A stretch of 64,000 bases of DNA from Salminus brasiliensis (GCF_030463535.1 NC_132894.1:34744125-34808124); one strand, 5' to 3'; positions 33,801 through 46,756 are shown, numbered from the stretch's first letter. Notes: generated by a model from the sequence alone, not told the origin. Made by a program: numbers and translations.

Positions 33801-36365
33801 GCTGCATCTATTTACCTCGGATGAATTCTGACTGCATTCCTGCTAAACGTTCTGATAATTGTTGTACTACTTCAAAACATTAACGAGAAAGTTAGCTAAA
33901 AAATTTCGGAATTTACCACAGCTGGTTTGACCGTCGTTTTCTGGTGTTTTATGGCGTTTTATGGTGATTCTAACCCAAATTGGTCCCATGTATTATGTCC
34001 CAGGTTAGCATTGTTAGCTATGCTAATTGATGATAACGAATTGTACGTTATTTTGCTCATCCATCGTGGAAACACGTCTACAAATAGGCGTTGCATAGTT
34101 CTGTTGCATAGACCCAGATGGATAGAAGTGTTAATTAACTGTATTACACTACAGCTTCTGCTGCTGTTGATGTATGGTGCGGCCATCTTGGATTTTGAAT
34201 TCTGGGTAAGTGAGGCTCTCCTGACTTTCCGAGTAGGAAATCCGACTCGTGGAGGCGTTCCAGTTTATGTCCTAATTAGAACTCCGCTATAATGTGTTTC
34301 TTAGCAACTTTAGCCTAGCATATTTAGTTGTAGAGTAAAGAAGCACATTTTCAATATCGGACGTGTCTTAGCTGATCGGCAGTCGGTGATCAATCATGCT
34401 AATCTGATTTTCAGTTTCATTAACTTGCTGACCTTCATGACCTAATTGCATAACACACATTCTTTTCATGTTTTTCTTCCTCCTCCTCCTCCTCCTCCAC
34501 TTCTTGAACGTGTCTGGCGTCACGGTGTCTTCGCCTGTAGGCAGCGCAGGTGTCTATTCTGTGCAGGTGATTAGTGCTTGCAGCGCTGCTGGAGTAGGAG
34601 AGTGAGATTGGGCTAATCTTAGTGTAGGTCAGCTCTCATTAGACCTGCAGAGGCTGCGGCGGACTTCCAGCAAGACTCCCACCACCTGCGCCCCAGCCAG
34701 AGTAGCGGAGGAAGCCTCTGCCTTTCTGACTGCTTTTGTATGAAGGATTGCAAAAACTAGAACTGGTGCACAAATGGGATCAGACGTGGCGGGCAGCGTT
34801 TTGATGAAGACATGATGGAAGAGGCCAGAGGATGCAGGCGACGCTGGCGACTTAACGATGGCCTCGGTGTCTGCTCTGGTTTGCTCAGGCTGGTTTGAGA
34901 AGTGAAGAAAATGAAAGGGGTATTTGAACAAATTTGCACAGGTTTCCCCCTTCCCTAAGTCAAACCTCTCCACGCATCTGGATATTTTTGGAAAATGTAG
35001 GTCTCCGGGAGTATTTCGGAAAACCCGGAACATCCTCGCGACAGTGCAGAAGGCTCTCTAGAACGCTCGTGTGAGCCCATCAACCCAGCAGAGGGAGCTT
35101 GTCCCGTACAGTTTGTTGTCGAGAATCCTCCAGAGTAAGTGTAACAGCCAAAATAGACCTAAATACAGCGCAAATACTCTAATCCACTCACCCTCTGGGG
35201 CTCCCAGTATCTCTGGTTTTGCTGTTTTCACTTTTTGACGAATATAAGTCTGGCCCTTCTTTCCATTGTGTAGGAATTTCATGATTAACGGACCAATAGA
35301 AATGCTCCAGAATGACCTGGAATTAAATTTTTCTATATTGACTTCCATTGAAGGTTCTGAGGGTTTGTTGCTTCTCTTGTAAAGTTGTCATTTTCGAGAT
35401 ATGAGGAGGATACAACAAGGATAAGAGGAGGTAATCTTGTCATATTTCTCAGCCCATACACCAAACATGTATCTCTCTCGGCGTGTAACAGCCTGCGTCT
35501 GCGCTACAATATCCTGCTCAGCTTTTACCCAATCTCAATCCTTTTTTTGTTTGTTTGTCTTTTACAAGACAAGGCAATAACAGCGTCTCTCTCTCTGCCT
35601 TAACGGTGTGTTGTCTGCTCGGATTGACGCGACCCCTGGCCCTCGGCGACGTGCAATAAGGATGACTGTACGGCAGCTTTTAAGAGCTTGTCTCTCTGCA
35701 GTGAATCAAAGTCTCCTGAGTGTTTACATGTGAAGGAGGTCTTAAACAGAGGCATGTGTGCGGTCAGAGGTTGGCCTCTTAAATCAGACGTTCTTGGCAC
35801 AGGCATGCGGGGGCTTTAGCAGCACTCATTCACCTGCTCCGAGATACTCCTCCAAAACACCACCGCGATGAACCTCGCAAGGCCCGTCCTGAAGGGCTTC
35901 GGAGGTTTTGGTTCTTCAGCACGTTTGGCTGGGATTTCTGTCCGGCTGCCAGAGGCTATTTCCACTGTGTTTCCAATCGGAGTACCGTTTTAAGCCTAGT
36001 AGAGCTGGTGTGATTACTTGGTTATACTCTGCAGGGCGTAGTAAAGTAAAGGAGCCAGCTAGAGTTTTCTTCTTTGTACATCACTGCTGCCACAAGATGG
36101 GGGTGTCAACAATCGCAAAGTCATCGCCCAGTTATTTTTTTATAGTTGGAATAATCCTTCCTTTTTTATTGTCCATTGGACAGGAGTTCCAGAAGCATAG
36201 AATTGCATTTTTGACCTCTAGGGAACGCACAAGCTAAGGACAATTTTTAGACCTTTGTCTCTGTGTACCACCTTAATAAACTTGAAAGGAAATCTAGATT
36301 TTTAATATTTAATCAGTTTCATTAATCGTTTATTAATTAAAGATATTCTTGACCTAGCTTTTCAG
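33801..36365. other. intron 1: no exon recognised
   Basis: (CTC)n is at about 34481-34498. A minus-strand interspersed repeat with TTTCTATTGGTCCGTTAATC lies at about 35200-35370. Frames of up to 134 codons near 34629-35033 show no known domain. Confidence 0.4.
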
Positions 36366-36564
36366 GGCTCCAAAGTAATCGGACACCTAATGTAATTAGA
36401 AATAATATTTTTAGTACATGAAAACAAACCTTTTGCCGTTTTCTCCCTTGTTTTGTTTTGCAAGGCCTTTATTGTAGCAGCCTTCGGTTGCTGCCTGTTT
36501 GTAGCTACTCCTGCTTCAGCGTCGTCTTCAGTAAGTGAACAATCTGCTCAGTTAAGATGAAGTG

Positions 36565-36645
36565 ACTGACTCAAACAGGCCCATGCCATAACAGTGCCAC
36601 CACCATGTTTGACAGATGATGCGGTATGCTTCAGATCATAAACCC
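36565..36645 (-). pseudogene. Tc1-like transposase fragment
   Basis: On the minus strand 36635-36573 reads through SSVKHGGGTVMAWACL, matching the VKHGGGSVMVWG block of Tc1-like transposases. Only this block is preserved. Confidence 0.6.
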
Positions 36646-37036
36646 TTCCTTTTGTTGTTCCCTTTAGAACGAGTTATGGTATCATGATACAATCTATTGT
36701 GATCCTGTAAGCAAGGCGAGGGTATTGCTTATTTTTTACGTTTTGTAATTTTTAAAAAAGATTTTTTTGTTTAAGCAAGTTTTTGGAAAATAATCATACC
36801 ATACATCATATGTACAAAAGTAAGGTTTACATTTTATTCAATCAGAACAGTAGGATCTGGAGACGAATGTCTTCATTTTGTGTACAATGCAAAACGAACC
36901 TCTGTCTGCCATCAATATTTAGGTGTAATTAAAAATTAATACTGTCTTTTTGAATATTGTTACAGTACCGCAACGTCTATTTTCCTATTTTTCAAAATTT
37001 CTTTTATTATTATTTATTTATTTAGTTATTTTAGAC

Positions 37037-37262
37037 TTAACAGGTAGTTCGTAGCTTTCCCCTAGCACTAGCAACCCTCCCGACGCTAGGAGGGTCGGGG
37101 CCTAACACGTCTCCAGTGATTAAGGGAGAGAGCACGGCCAAATGTGCTCTCTTGGACTCCTGACGCTGATGGTAAAACGACGTGGCTCGGGATTCGAGAT
37201 CGCGACCCCCCGGAATGTAGTGGCAGCGCATTAGACCACCGAGCGACTCTTTGAGCCACATA
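37037..37262 (-). mobile_element. tRNA-derived SINE
   Basis: On the minus strand it reads GCTCGGTGGTCTAATGCGCT (A-box region, 37244-37223) and, about 35 bp on, GATCTCGAATCCCGAGCC (B-box region, near 37202-37185). That is the spacing and form of a pol III promoter in fish tRNA-derived SINEs. The anticodon region is not a functional tRNA. Confidence 0.75.
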
Positions 37263-37499
37263 TCGATATTTTCTTACACCCGTAGCTCCCAGTGGTTTCC
37301 ATCTTAAAGTGCACCCTCAGTGTTTACATTCATGAAGGCGTTTCTTGATTGTAGACTTTGTACAAAGGCAGAACCGGAGTCCAAATACTTTTAAGCACAC
37401 TTTTTTTAAGCAGGTTTTGGACACGGTCAGTGTCCTCTGTAGGGAGCTTGCTGTTTGTTTACGTAAGACTAGCTAATAAACAGTATGGAGGACCTGTAG

Positions 37500-37740
37500 T
37501 TATGGAAAAGTCAAACTGGAGTTATCAGTCGAGGGCTTAATTCACATGCCCTTTTCACCCACAGCCATGAACATTGCACCATATCAGCAAGAGCATTCAA
37601 TTTATTGTTGAAAAAATAATTGTGTGAATTAGAGAGGAATGTACGTGGCCCATATGCTGCTAATCCCGCGCAGCTGGGAAGATGTGTTAAGCAGGATTTG
37701 GCCGTGAAAACAAATGAACACTTCCAGCACCTCATCAGGC
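37500..37740. other. candidate conserved noncoding element in intron 1
   Basis: Single-copy-looking sequence with dense TAATT/AATTA words (TCAATTTATTGTTGAAAAAA, then TAATTGTGTGAATTAGAGAG). No repeat family was recognised. Judged by texture only. Confidence 0.3.
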
Positions 37741-39140
37741 CGGAGTGTTACGCCCCTGATGACGGTCTGGTAGGACTTCCTCTGGATGGGTAGTTACAGG
37801 TTGTTGTTTTTTTCTCCTTTCATGCTTAAGGAAGAAGTCGGCCGAGTCCAATGTCCAAGGGTCAGGGTTTTACTGTGTTGGTTTACTGCTGTGGAGTCCA
37901 TAAAGAGAGCCTGCCGACACCCAGGCTATGTGTTTTCCCTGCTTGAACTGAAGTAATCATTATTATTATTATTATTAGGACTGCTAACCCTCATTCCACC
38001 ACCATTCTGAAAGCCTGAAACTACCATTCTGAAGTCTATAATAAGTATTAATAGTAAATAATAATAATTAATTGTAAGTAATTTTGGGTCATACACTCAT
38101 TCTGTGAACCTTCACAGGTTTTAAATAGTTATGAGGGTGTTTGGACATTTTAAAAGATTTAATTTTGTTCAAATTAATTCATATCATTATCATATTATGA
38201 TATAATAGAAATCAGAGTATTTAGAGTTCATTGTAGTTCAAGTCATTGAATCAGATTTATATATCTAGACAAATTTGATGTGTCTTGAAATATGAAATGG
38301 AAAAACCTTTCTAGTGTCTAAGATTTATTTAAATCTGTATAATACATCTTATATAAATTTATATAGATTATATCATTCAAATTGCATTATTTCTTAAAGT
38401 TGTACAGTATAAACAATAAAAAACAAAAATAGTCATTTTGTGCCTGTAATTTCATGCTGTTCTAATGGTAATAGTGGAATTTTAAATATTAGAGGTGTGA
38501 CAGTAGCAAAAAAATACGGTTAGGGATGCAACGGTATGAGATTTCCATACATTTACTTTTGAAATTCATGTTTTACAGTATACTGTATCTCAATTCTTCC
38601 TGTCATTGTTCTTCTACCTTAAATAATGAAAAAAAATATTTACTACAGTTAAACCAATTTATTAATATATGTGTGAATCTGAATAGATGTATTTTTGAAA
38701 ATAAAATACTTTAAGAAAGGTCCACCTCATGTACAGCTTTCTTAATTGTGTCCGGCTAATGATTTTCATTATGAATGAATTTGCCCAAATAATTTCTCTA
38801 TTTGGTTTTTAATATGATAAAGTTGGCAGGGCGCCAGTCCGTCACAGCTTCTAACACTCCTAAATCCGTGACGTTGAATCTCCACCTTCAGATCTTTGCC
38901 GTTTCCTAGTATGGCTGCCCTTGCGACCCTGTGCTCGGCACGTTTATGTGCTTTCCCCGCCCTCACACCGTGAAGGACTTTGTAATTACTGCATGATTCG
39001 AGTCAGGTGTGTTTGGGCATGGAAAACGCAAAAATGCGAAGAGCATCTGGTCTACAGGACCGGCTGTGCGGCGAGGCTGCGCTTCAGCTGAGCTCTGGAA
39101 ATGGCTTTATCGTGCTGAGCTGTTTACTTTGTGAAGTAAT
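37741..39140. other. intron 1: no exon recognised
   Basis: (ATT)n lies at about 37957-37977, then strongly AT-rich DNA to 38760. TAGGGATGCAACGGTATGAG at 38521 resembles one end of a hAT-like element. Confidence 0.4.
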
Positions 39141-39146
39141 CAAGTC

Positions 39147-39775
39147 CAAAATAGAAATGTACGATAGAACAGCTTTGGGTTGAGGGATTCTCTGGAATGG
39201 AGGGTGGGGGGAAATATTACCTTTAGGGTGTCCTCATGACTTGAGGAACATCTTGAGGAACCTTCAAGGAACCTTTTTTTTTTCTTCTCCACAAAAACCC
39301 CCCAAAAAGAGGTTCCTCAAGAACTTCGTACACTTTTAACAGTGCTCAGCACCGGCTTTAACGGGGTGTCTGCAGCTGTGTTCAGCCTCCGTAGTTCCAG
39401 CTAGCGGTTGAACAAGGAGCTGCTGAAATTCTGAACTAGCCAATATGGGCCGATCAGCCCTCGGCTTATTGCAGAAATATCGGCAGATGGGATGGTTTGG
39501 CTGAAAATCGGGCGATAACGATAGCTGATGGATCTCTAGTTAAGGGACTGAGTTGCTAAACTGGTAAAGGGTACGACTCGCGGCGCAATCGCTTCTCAAA
39601 CTCGAAATTAGAGCTAGCTGCAAATCGGACAATTCCATGCAATGGGTCTTTTGACAGCAGTGTTGGGCAGGGTTCACACGGGTCCTGGAAAACCTGGAAA
39701 GTCATGGGAAATGGGCATGCTGAAATCCAGTACTGAATAGTCCTGGAAAAAAGCCTGGACATTTTTTCAACTACT
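39147..39775. repeat. intron 1 segmental duplication, copy 1
   Basis: ACGATAGAACAGCTTTGGGT to CCAGTACTGAATAGTCCTGG is repeated at 41484-42170 with an offset of about 2.34-2.4 kb. The order is the same: ACTTGAGGAACATCTTGAGG, a T run, CAGTGCTCAGCACCGGCTTT, then GGTCCTGGAAAACCTGGAAA. Confidence 0.85.
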
Positions 39776-41483
39776 AGCGTGGACCAAACGTTCTCGTAAA
39801 CAAATTACGGGAACATTTTTGGAACAAAATATTTTGGTTTTTTTGGTACTTGTTCTTGTTTTGTACTAAACGGGGTTCATACACTTTAACCATTTTCAGT
39901 GTAGTTGCTTCATTGTTAAGCCAACCAACCCATAGCCTCACCCTTAATCAGTCATCAGCCATTGATTCGTTGCAGCTCTAGTATTACCATGAAAATTGCT
40001 TTCCAGTCCGCTTGCAGAAGGAAACCCATCAGTCGTTCGGTTAATTGATGACACTCTGGAAATTTTTGAGTTTTCCAGAGAATGAGTCAGATTTGACGGT
40101 GTTACGGTTAGCGGTCACTGTCCTGGGTCACAACAGATTATTGTTTAGTCCTTCACTCACTTATTTTTTACTTCTTGTCTTCATCACAAAAGGCACAAAA
40201 GCAGTTTGTATTTCTGTCTGAAAACAGAGGCCAACCAAAAGGACTGGGAAAAGGTCGCCTCTTTATACTGGCGAAACCACGTCTAGTCTCGGCCGTCCGC
40301 CGTCCATTTGCGTGGGCATCGAATGTTGCCGCCAGACGTCCACAACCAATCAGGGTTGTGTATTTTTTAATAATTTGTGTAGGTTTTAATAAAAGCATTT
40401 ATAGAGGGCTGTTCATGAACATGCACCCCAAAGCCAGGAAAAGCAAATGGCGTCACATCAGCTATCGCTGTGCATTAGTGTGATTGGTGGTTGTTTGGAT
40501 GTAATGGTTTGTTGTAAATGTTTTCTGCTGTGGTTTGGTGGTGGTGGTGTTTAAAGCAGCTGCCTAACATGTGTCTCCTTCTCAAGCCATGTGAGTGAGG
40601 GGTCATCGGCAGGGTGATCACCAGACGTCCTGTTTGCTATACTGTTCCCATCACGGCTTTCTGGAGATCCAGTTAAAACACAACATGGATCCAGTTCTCC
40701 AGCCGTGGCCCCGTCAGGCTCTTTGCAAAGGGGTAAAATCAACAAAATTGCTGCATCCATTTCATTCTCCTTCTGGGCTCCGTTTGATGTTCTGCATGAT
40801 TTATGGTGAAACTACCAGTCCAGGAAAGGTCGTGGGGCAGGTTGTGGGACGTTAGTACTATCGTGTTTGCGGATTGGGTGTTCGAACTCCATGCACTCCG
40901 CTGGTACCTGGCGTGGCCTAGAAGAACCTCTGCACACTTTCTTTCTTTTCCGCATTACTGCTCCTCCCCCCACCTCCTCCATATCCCGGACGCCTTTTAC
41001 CGCTTCCTTCTATTAGAAACTGCCGGGGTGTATTTGACTAAGTGCTTTTTAAATGTGGTCCAGGCCTGCCGGTGAAACTTCTTGCTGACGCAGCCTTAAA
41101 TGTCAGAAGAATTTCATATAAAATGTCAAGAGAAGTTCAGCAGAATTGAAGGGATTACGCCTTGTTAAACGTAGGGAGGCCATAGCTGTGGACTCGAGGT
41201 GCATTCCTGATGAGTGCTTCTTGCGTTTCTATCTCTCAGGCCTACAGGCAGGCGAATTCCTGGAGCGTCCTGGAAGCTTCTGAAATCTACAGAACGGAGC
41301 ATTCTGATAGGGACGTACCGATATTTACAGTGTACAACATGACTGCAAGTGTATACTGCGATTATACTGCCGTTCTGACCATCCCGATATTTATTACGTT
41401 ACAAACAAGCTGGTCAGGAAGATGTTTTTGAAGTTTTTCAGCAAGAGTGCTTTCTGAAGTTCCTCAAGGATCGTACACTCGAA
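39776..41483. other. intron 1: no exon recognised
   Basis: TAGGGACGTACCGATA at about 41309 resembles a hAT-like end. Otherwise unassigned, with short overlapping frames. Confidence 0.35.
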
Positions 41484-42170
41484 GTCCAAAATGTACGATA
41501 GAACAGCTTTGGGTTGAGGGATTCTCGGGAATGGAGGGGGGGTGTTACCTCTCACTTTCTCTCTGGAAATCCTTTAGGGTGTCCTTATGACTTGAGGAAC
41601 ATCTTGAGGAACCTTCAAGGAACCCTTTTTTTTTTTTTTTTTTTTCTTCTCCCCAAAAAACCCTGTCCTCAAAGCACCTTTTATAAAGAGGTTCCTCCAC
41701 AGTTTCTATCTCAAGAACCTCCAAAGGTTCCTCAAGGACCGTACGCTTTTAACAGTGCTCAGCACCGGCTTTAACGGGGTGTCTGCAGCCGTGTTCAGCC
41801 TCCGTAGTTCCAGCTAGCTGTTGAACAAGGAGCTGCTGAAATTCTGAACTAGCAAATATGGGCTGATCAGCCCTTGGGATCAGCTAATCACAGAAATATC
41901 AGCAGATCGTATGGTTTGGCTGAAAATCGGCAGATACCGACATCTAGCTGATGGACCTCTAGTTAAGGGACTGAATTGCTAAACTGGTAAAGGGTACGAC
42001 TGGCAGAGGAATAGCTTCTCGAAAGTAGAGCTAGCTGAAAATCGGACAATTCCATGTGATTGGTCTTTTGACAGCAGTGTTAGGCAGGGTTTGTACGGGT
42101 CCTGGAAAACCTGGAAAGTCATGAAAAATAGACCTCCTGAAATCCAGTACTGAGTAGTCCTGGAAAAATC
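41484..42170. repeat. intron 1 segmental duplication, copy 2
   Basis: Partner of 39147-39775. It carries an extra stretch (TTTTATAAAGAGGTTCCTCC region) and a longer T run at about 41625-41645. Confidence 0.85.
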
Positions 42171-43368
42171 GGCAAATTGGGGGAAAAAAGGAAAATGTAC
42201 ATACCGTGGAAAATATTGTAAGGAGCTCCTGTCATTTAATATAATATAAAACACAAACTTTCACAGTAGCAGTAGCTCGTATTACGTATGACCATTTCGT
42301 ACGTTTTGACCGTGGTGTCATGAACCTGCATTATGTTGTTAGTAACTAGCTAGCTTGGACAGTCTTTCAGCTACTTGCGTTGACCCAAAGAGAGTCATGA
42401 GGCCCAGCCAATCAGAGCGCAGCTCCTTCATCTTTGACACGTTAAAAGCAGACCCCAAGGAAAAAATACAAAGTACAGTGTTCGGATCTCGGCCCTTTTT
42501 AAAGCCCTTGCAAAAGCAAGCTGTGGTAAACACTCCAGTCTGTATCCGTTAAAAAAATCCAGCAGCGTTTTCAGTGCGAGCCAGCTAAAGACCTTACTTT
42601 ACTGTCAGCTCTCAGGGTAAACCTTGTGTGCAAGGTTTGGCCTCAGAGTCTTTTGCAAATGTTTGCTTTGGCCAAAAAGACTGTTTCGGAAAACAGAGAC
42701 TACCGTGTGTGCCGTTCATCATCCTGCAGAGCCAGACGTCAGCCCACTCCTCCTCCGCACTCGCGCTCGCACTCGCGAGCACACGTCCTGGCCTTCGTAT
42801 TGTTCTGTTTTGAGGGGTTTGGTGATTCTTACTAGCGTAGCGGTTTGAGCCGTGTTGTCAACACGACTACGACTCACTCGTCTGCGTTGGTTTTGCTTGT
42901 TCCGTGAGGCCAAACCCCATTCTTGTTTGGGCAGGCCGTCTCTCATTGCCTGAGCTGAGGCTATGGAAAACATGCCATCCTTAGTGAGTGAGTGAGTGAG
43001 TGTGTGTGTGTGTGCATACTTTCAGTAGCTTTCCGCTCAGGAAAAACAACTTTAGGCAAACGCTCAGTGCTAAATCTGTCCTGTTTGCCCGTCCTCTGAG
43101 GAATGCCATTTTCCTAATTTGTTTTGTGATCAGTTCCTGATTAGCAGATGGAAACAGACTTGTTTTGTCAACCGAAATGCCAGAGATTTCCATCACCACA
43201 CACCACCAACCCCATGCCCGTCCAGCACCGGGCCCGAAAATGGCTTCAGCATGTTCCCTCCCTTCACTCCAGGCCCACATCAGAAACAGTTGCGGAGCCG
43301 AATACTCTAACGCCCCCCCTCCCCCCCCTCTGCCAGGTGACGTGAACATCATGGTCTGGTTCCGGTTG
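42171..43368. other. intron 1: no exon recognised
   Basis: GAGT/GTGT microsatellite at about 42981-43013. Overlapping frames of up to 162 codons at 42981-43469 on the minus strand are not supported by any domain. Confidence 0.4.
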
Positions 43369-43373
43369 CTCCT

Positions 43374-43480
43374 GTGGGCGAGCGTAAGGATCTGAGACAC
43401 TTTGATAAGAACTGTGATGCTCCAGACATCTGCAGGTTCAGAACATCTCCAGTACAACAGGCAGGTCATGCAAGGTGTTC
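43374..43480 (+). mobile_element. Tc1-like transposon 5' fragment
   Basis: GGGCGAGCGTAAGGATCTGA then GACACTTTGATAAG corresponds to the GKRKDL.DFDK N-terminal block of the Tc1-like family whose larger relic is at 55400-55985. Confidence 0.5.
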
Positions 43481-43505
43481 CTGGTATGCAGTGATCAGTA
43501 CTTGT

Positions 43506-43880
43506 ACACTATGTGGACAAAAGTATTGGGACACCTGCTCACTCAAAGGTATATTAAAAAAAGGAGCTGATCCTGTCTCTACTGTCCAGGGAAGAAGGCT
43601 AGGCTTTCTGCTAGATTTTGGAGGAGGTGTATTGCTGTGAGGATTTGATTGCATTCAGCGGCAAGATTGCTGGTGAGGTGGTGTTGTTCAGTTCAATGCT
43701 GGGGGGGGGGGGTTTACACCCCTCTTCTAGCCCACGCATCTCTCATCTCCAGCCCCAGAGAGTCCTATTATATTGGCAGTATTTCTCTATCTCTACCCGG
43801 ACTGGACAAGCTGCGTTGCGGCAGCACGAGATGCAACAAGGGCTGTCCACAATTATTTGGACGTATATTGTACCAAATTT
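43506..43880 (+). mobile_element. non-autonomous TIR element (GACAAAAGTATT family), copy 3
   Basis: Left end CTATGTGGACAAAAGTATTG; right end GGGCTGTCCACAATTATTTG. The interior has TGTGAGGATTTGATTGCATT and a poly-G run followed by TTTACACCCCTCTTCTAGCC. Partial copies follow at about 44500-44640 and 47345-47490. Confidence 0.7.
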
Positions 43881-45550
43881 GCTCCAAGGAATGACCGCCA
43901 GTGAACCAGTGACAGGATTATGGGTGCTTAGGGCTCATTCATGCATGTGGAGGTCTGCTGCCAACACTTTGGTCTCGCTCTCTTATCTCCTTCCTTTTGC
44001 TCTCTCTACTGTGGGCTTTGCTTTTCATTCACTGTGTGAATATGTTTTCAGTAAGAGCTCTTCCCCCTCCTCACAACCACATGAAGAACCCAGGCTGCTG
44101 TAGGACTGTAGTGACTTGGCCTCTGGAGAGCCATTATTTCTGATAATGCCACTCTGGCTTGAGGTTTGGGGACGGGGGGATAAATATTTTCCCTGTTCGT
44201 GTCCCGGGTCCATGTGCTCGTCTTACCTCGGTAGATTCGCGCTGGCTGACTCCAGAACCCATTAGCTGTACGAAGTTCATGAAGTTCAGGATATGCTTTT
44301 ATTTTCGCTGGTGGTTTTGTGCCCAGCATCCGACCTTCAGAGTTTCCTTCCCTGTCCTCTGTCTCCAGAGAGGACCGATCATCTGTGAGCAATGTCTGAA
44401 TGTCATGACCGATTATGTTTGTTTGTTTATCTGGGCATTTCCCCCTATTCTAGATCGCCTCCATGATGGACGATTAGTTCCACGTCCAAGTGGTCCCGAA
44501 GGTATTGATTGGCTGGAGCTCCATCACTCCAGAGAACCCGGTTCCACTGCTCCTGAGCCTAAGGCTGCTTGGTGACCTTAGGTGGCTTGCATGTGGACGT
44601 TCCAGAGCATCCTGTTCTATTGGTCAATGCTTTCTGGGGGAGTGTGTTTTGCAACTGTGTGAGCGATGGGAACACCTTGAAGCAGCTGGATGACCCCTGG
44701 CTTCTGACAGTGTAGAGGGAGATACCTGATGAAGCTGTTGTTGTGGTTTGTTGAGTGCAGAAATTTGGACGGACCCCTCCAGTACATTCCATGCTGAGCG
44801 CGTGAGTGTTTGTGGCTGTTTTGTTCCCCAGCTGGTTTCGCCTTGCATGGTGTTAGCCTTGAGTGAAGCAGGGCCAGCGCCTGGGTCAGATATCGAACAC
44901 CATTGCACTCAAACGCGAGTCCGACTGCCTGGTCAGGTAGCGGTGCCACAACCGCAGAGCAGAGCACACAACAGGAGACGAGAGCACACTGAAGAGTGGC
45001 TAGGAAAGAACCTCTGCGAGGGCTGAGACTGTTATTAGTCCCTGATTTATTGTCTACAGAAGAATTCGGGAGATGTTGTTCGTTTTGGGGAGGCCGTAAC
45101 CGTGGACTTGAGATGTTTTCAGGGTGTTTTGAGAGGTCAGGCCACCTTAAATTAAAAAGGTTCTGTAGCTGCGATGGGGAATACGATCCCAGACAGCTCA
45201 ATGAATATTACTCTAATGTGTTCTTTGGATTGGTGGAAAACTCTGTTACAGAGGTAACAGTTCACAATATTGCGATATATATTAAAATACTGTATAAAAA
45301 AAATACTGTGGTACTGCAGTTTTAATTTTTTTTATATCAAATTTTAGGAAAAGGTTACAACACTGCTGTCTAGCCATCAGCTTGTAAACAACACAAAATA
45401 AACCACTTATCTCCACATGCAAAAAGTGCTGCTGTGTTTTTGCTAATTGATACAGTATTGCAGAACATATTGCAATACCTGGAACTTAATAATAATGAAA
45501 TATTATGTGTACAAATGTGTATAATGCTGCTATAAGCTTCTTGGACAAAA
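43881..45550. other. intron 1: no exon recognised
   Basis: 44500-44640 (GGAGCTCCATCACTCCAGAG) is a piece of the GACAAAAGTATT TIR family. The long minus-strand frame 44617-45201 has no domain. Confidence 0.4.
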
Positions 45551-45553
45551 ATG

Positions 45554-45775
45554 AGTCACTTTGCATGTAGTAACTTCAGCCTCCTGCAGATGGCGCTGCA
45601 CGAGAATGTTAGGGCTGTAAATAGGAGGTACAGTGAAGTGAGGGTCTGGTTGGATGTGTAGAAAATGGGTGGCAAAGCAGAAACGGTTAATGATTGGCTA
45701 AAAGGAGTGACTGCATTTGAGCGTAGTGTGAAGGAAGGAGCTGAACCTGCAGGTGTATGGAAGCTTACGGTCATA
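45554..45775. mobile_element. deletion derivative of the 60-bp-TIR element
   Basis: GTCACTTTGCATG, GTAACTTCAGCCTCCTGCAG and ATGGCGCTGCACGAGAATGT match the left end of the element at 57529-58411. ATGATTGGCTAAAAGGAG matches its interior. The right inverted end is not found. Confidence 0.75.
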
Positions 45776-46560
45776 CGGGTCTACCAGCAGTGGCAGAAAT
45801 CTCCCTCTACAGGAAATTCATGTTAGAATTGTGATTTTTCTTGACCAAATGCAACTGTGAAACACTCCAGTGTGGTCCTCTATGGCTGTTTGCTTTAATA
45901 TAAATTGCTATGTGTGTATATAAACATATATAATTTAATATTGCATATTTTATACGTATATGCTTTTCCTGTATGGTGTACTTTTTTTTCTGAATTTTAT
46001 AATACATCTGAATCTATGATCTTGTTTGTTATATAAATAAAGGCTCATTATATACAATAACTACATTTATGTTAAAAATAAATACATAAATAACACATAG
46101 TGGTATATGGTATATTAAGTAAGCATGGGCATTATTAAACAAGACTTTTTGCTCTTCTAGATTTATTAGTTACTGAGCATATGGGAGAAGTAGTGGTTTT
46201 CATTGTGTGGATGGAAGCACTCGTTATTGTGGGAGACCCCAAGTAGTGCTCAGACTGCTAAATAGGTGCCTAGGCCGTGTTCTGTGCCTACAAATGATGT
46301 GTGATTATTATTCAGATTACTTAATATATCCCAACAAGGGCCTCTCAGTTGCAGCTTCATACACACAACTTAAACCTCCCATATAAAGTAGTTAGTCGGA
46401 GGCAACAGATCAGCACATATGGGTCAGTTAAAGGTCAGCGCAAGGAAACGACGGGAGGCTTTAAGAGTCATTTAAAAAGACTGCCATCAGCAAGAGTAAG
46501 AATACAGTGTAAAACGCCCTCATGCTTCCATTAGAAGCTTAAAGACAGCTGAACATTTTC
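45776..46560. other. end of intron 1: no other exon recognised
   Basis: AT-rich sequence leading to the exon 2 acceptor; the polypyrimidine tract is at about 46556-46576. Confidence 0.5.
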
Positions 46561-46576
46561 TCCTCTTATTCTCCAG

Positions 46577-46756
46577 GTATGGGATGAACCCGGAGAACAT
46601 TATCCTGTATGGGCAGAGTATTGGCACGGTGCCTACAGTGGACCTGGCTGCTCGGTATGAGTGCGCAGCGGTCATCCTGCACTCTCCCCTCATGTCCGGC
46701 CTCCGCGTGGCCTTCCCCGACACCCGCAAGACCTACTGCTTCGATGCCTTCCCCAG
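46577..46756 (+). CDS. abhd17c: abhd17c coding exon 2: nucleophile elbow
   Basis: Begins with the third base of Lys162 and ends with two bases of Ser222. It opens [17 protein letters not shown]; the GQSIG pentapeptide (174-178) is the nucleophile elbow with catalytic Ser176. Then come [20 protein letters not shown] and [16 protein letters not shown], near-invariant in the family. The acceptor is a pyrimidine tract ending TTCTCCAG. The donor is CAG|GTGGGT. The length of 180 nt is a multiple of three and both boundaries are phase 2, so skipping it would keep the frame but delete the nucleophile. The exon sits alone between 25 kb and 15 kb introns. Confidence 0.96.

Noticed and set aside
37185..37262. 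Functional tRNA gene on the minus strand
   Set aside because: A and B box-like words are present but the cloverleaf is not complete and the sequence continues as a SINE body.
42981..43469. 162-codon minus-strand frame
   Set aside because: Ends in a microsatellite-encoded His/Thr run and overlaps a Tc1-like fragment; no domain.
44617..45201. 194-codon minus-strand frame
   Set aside because: No recognisable domain, overlapped by frames on the other strand, and within intron 1 repeats.
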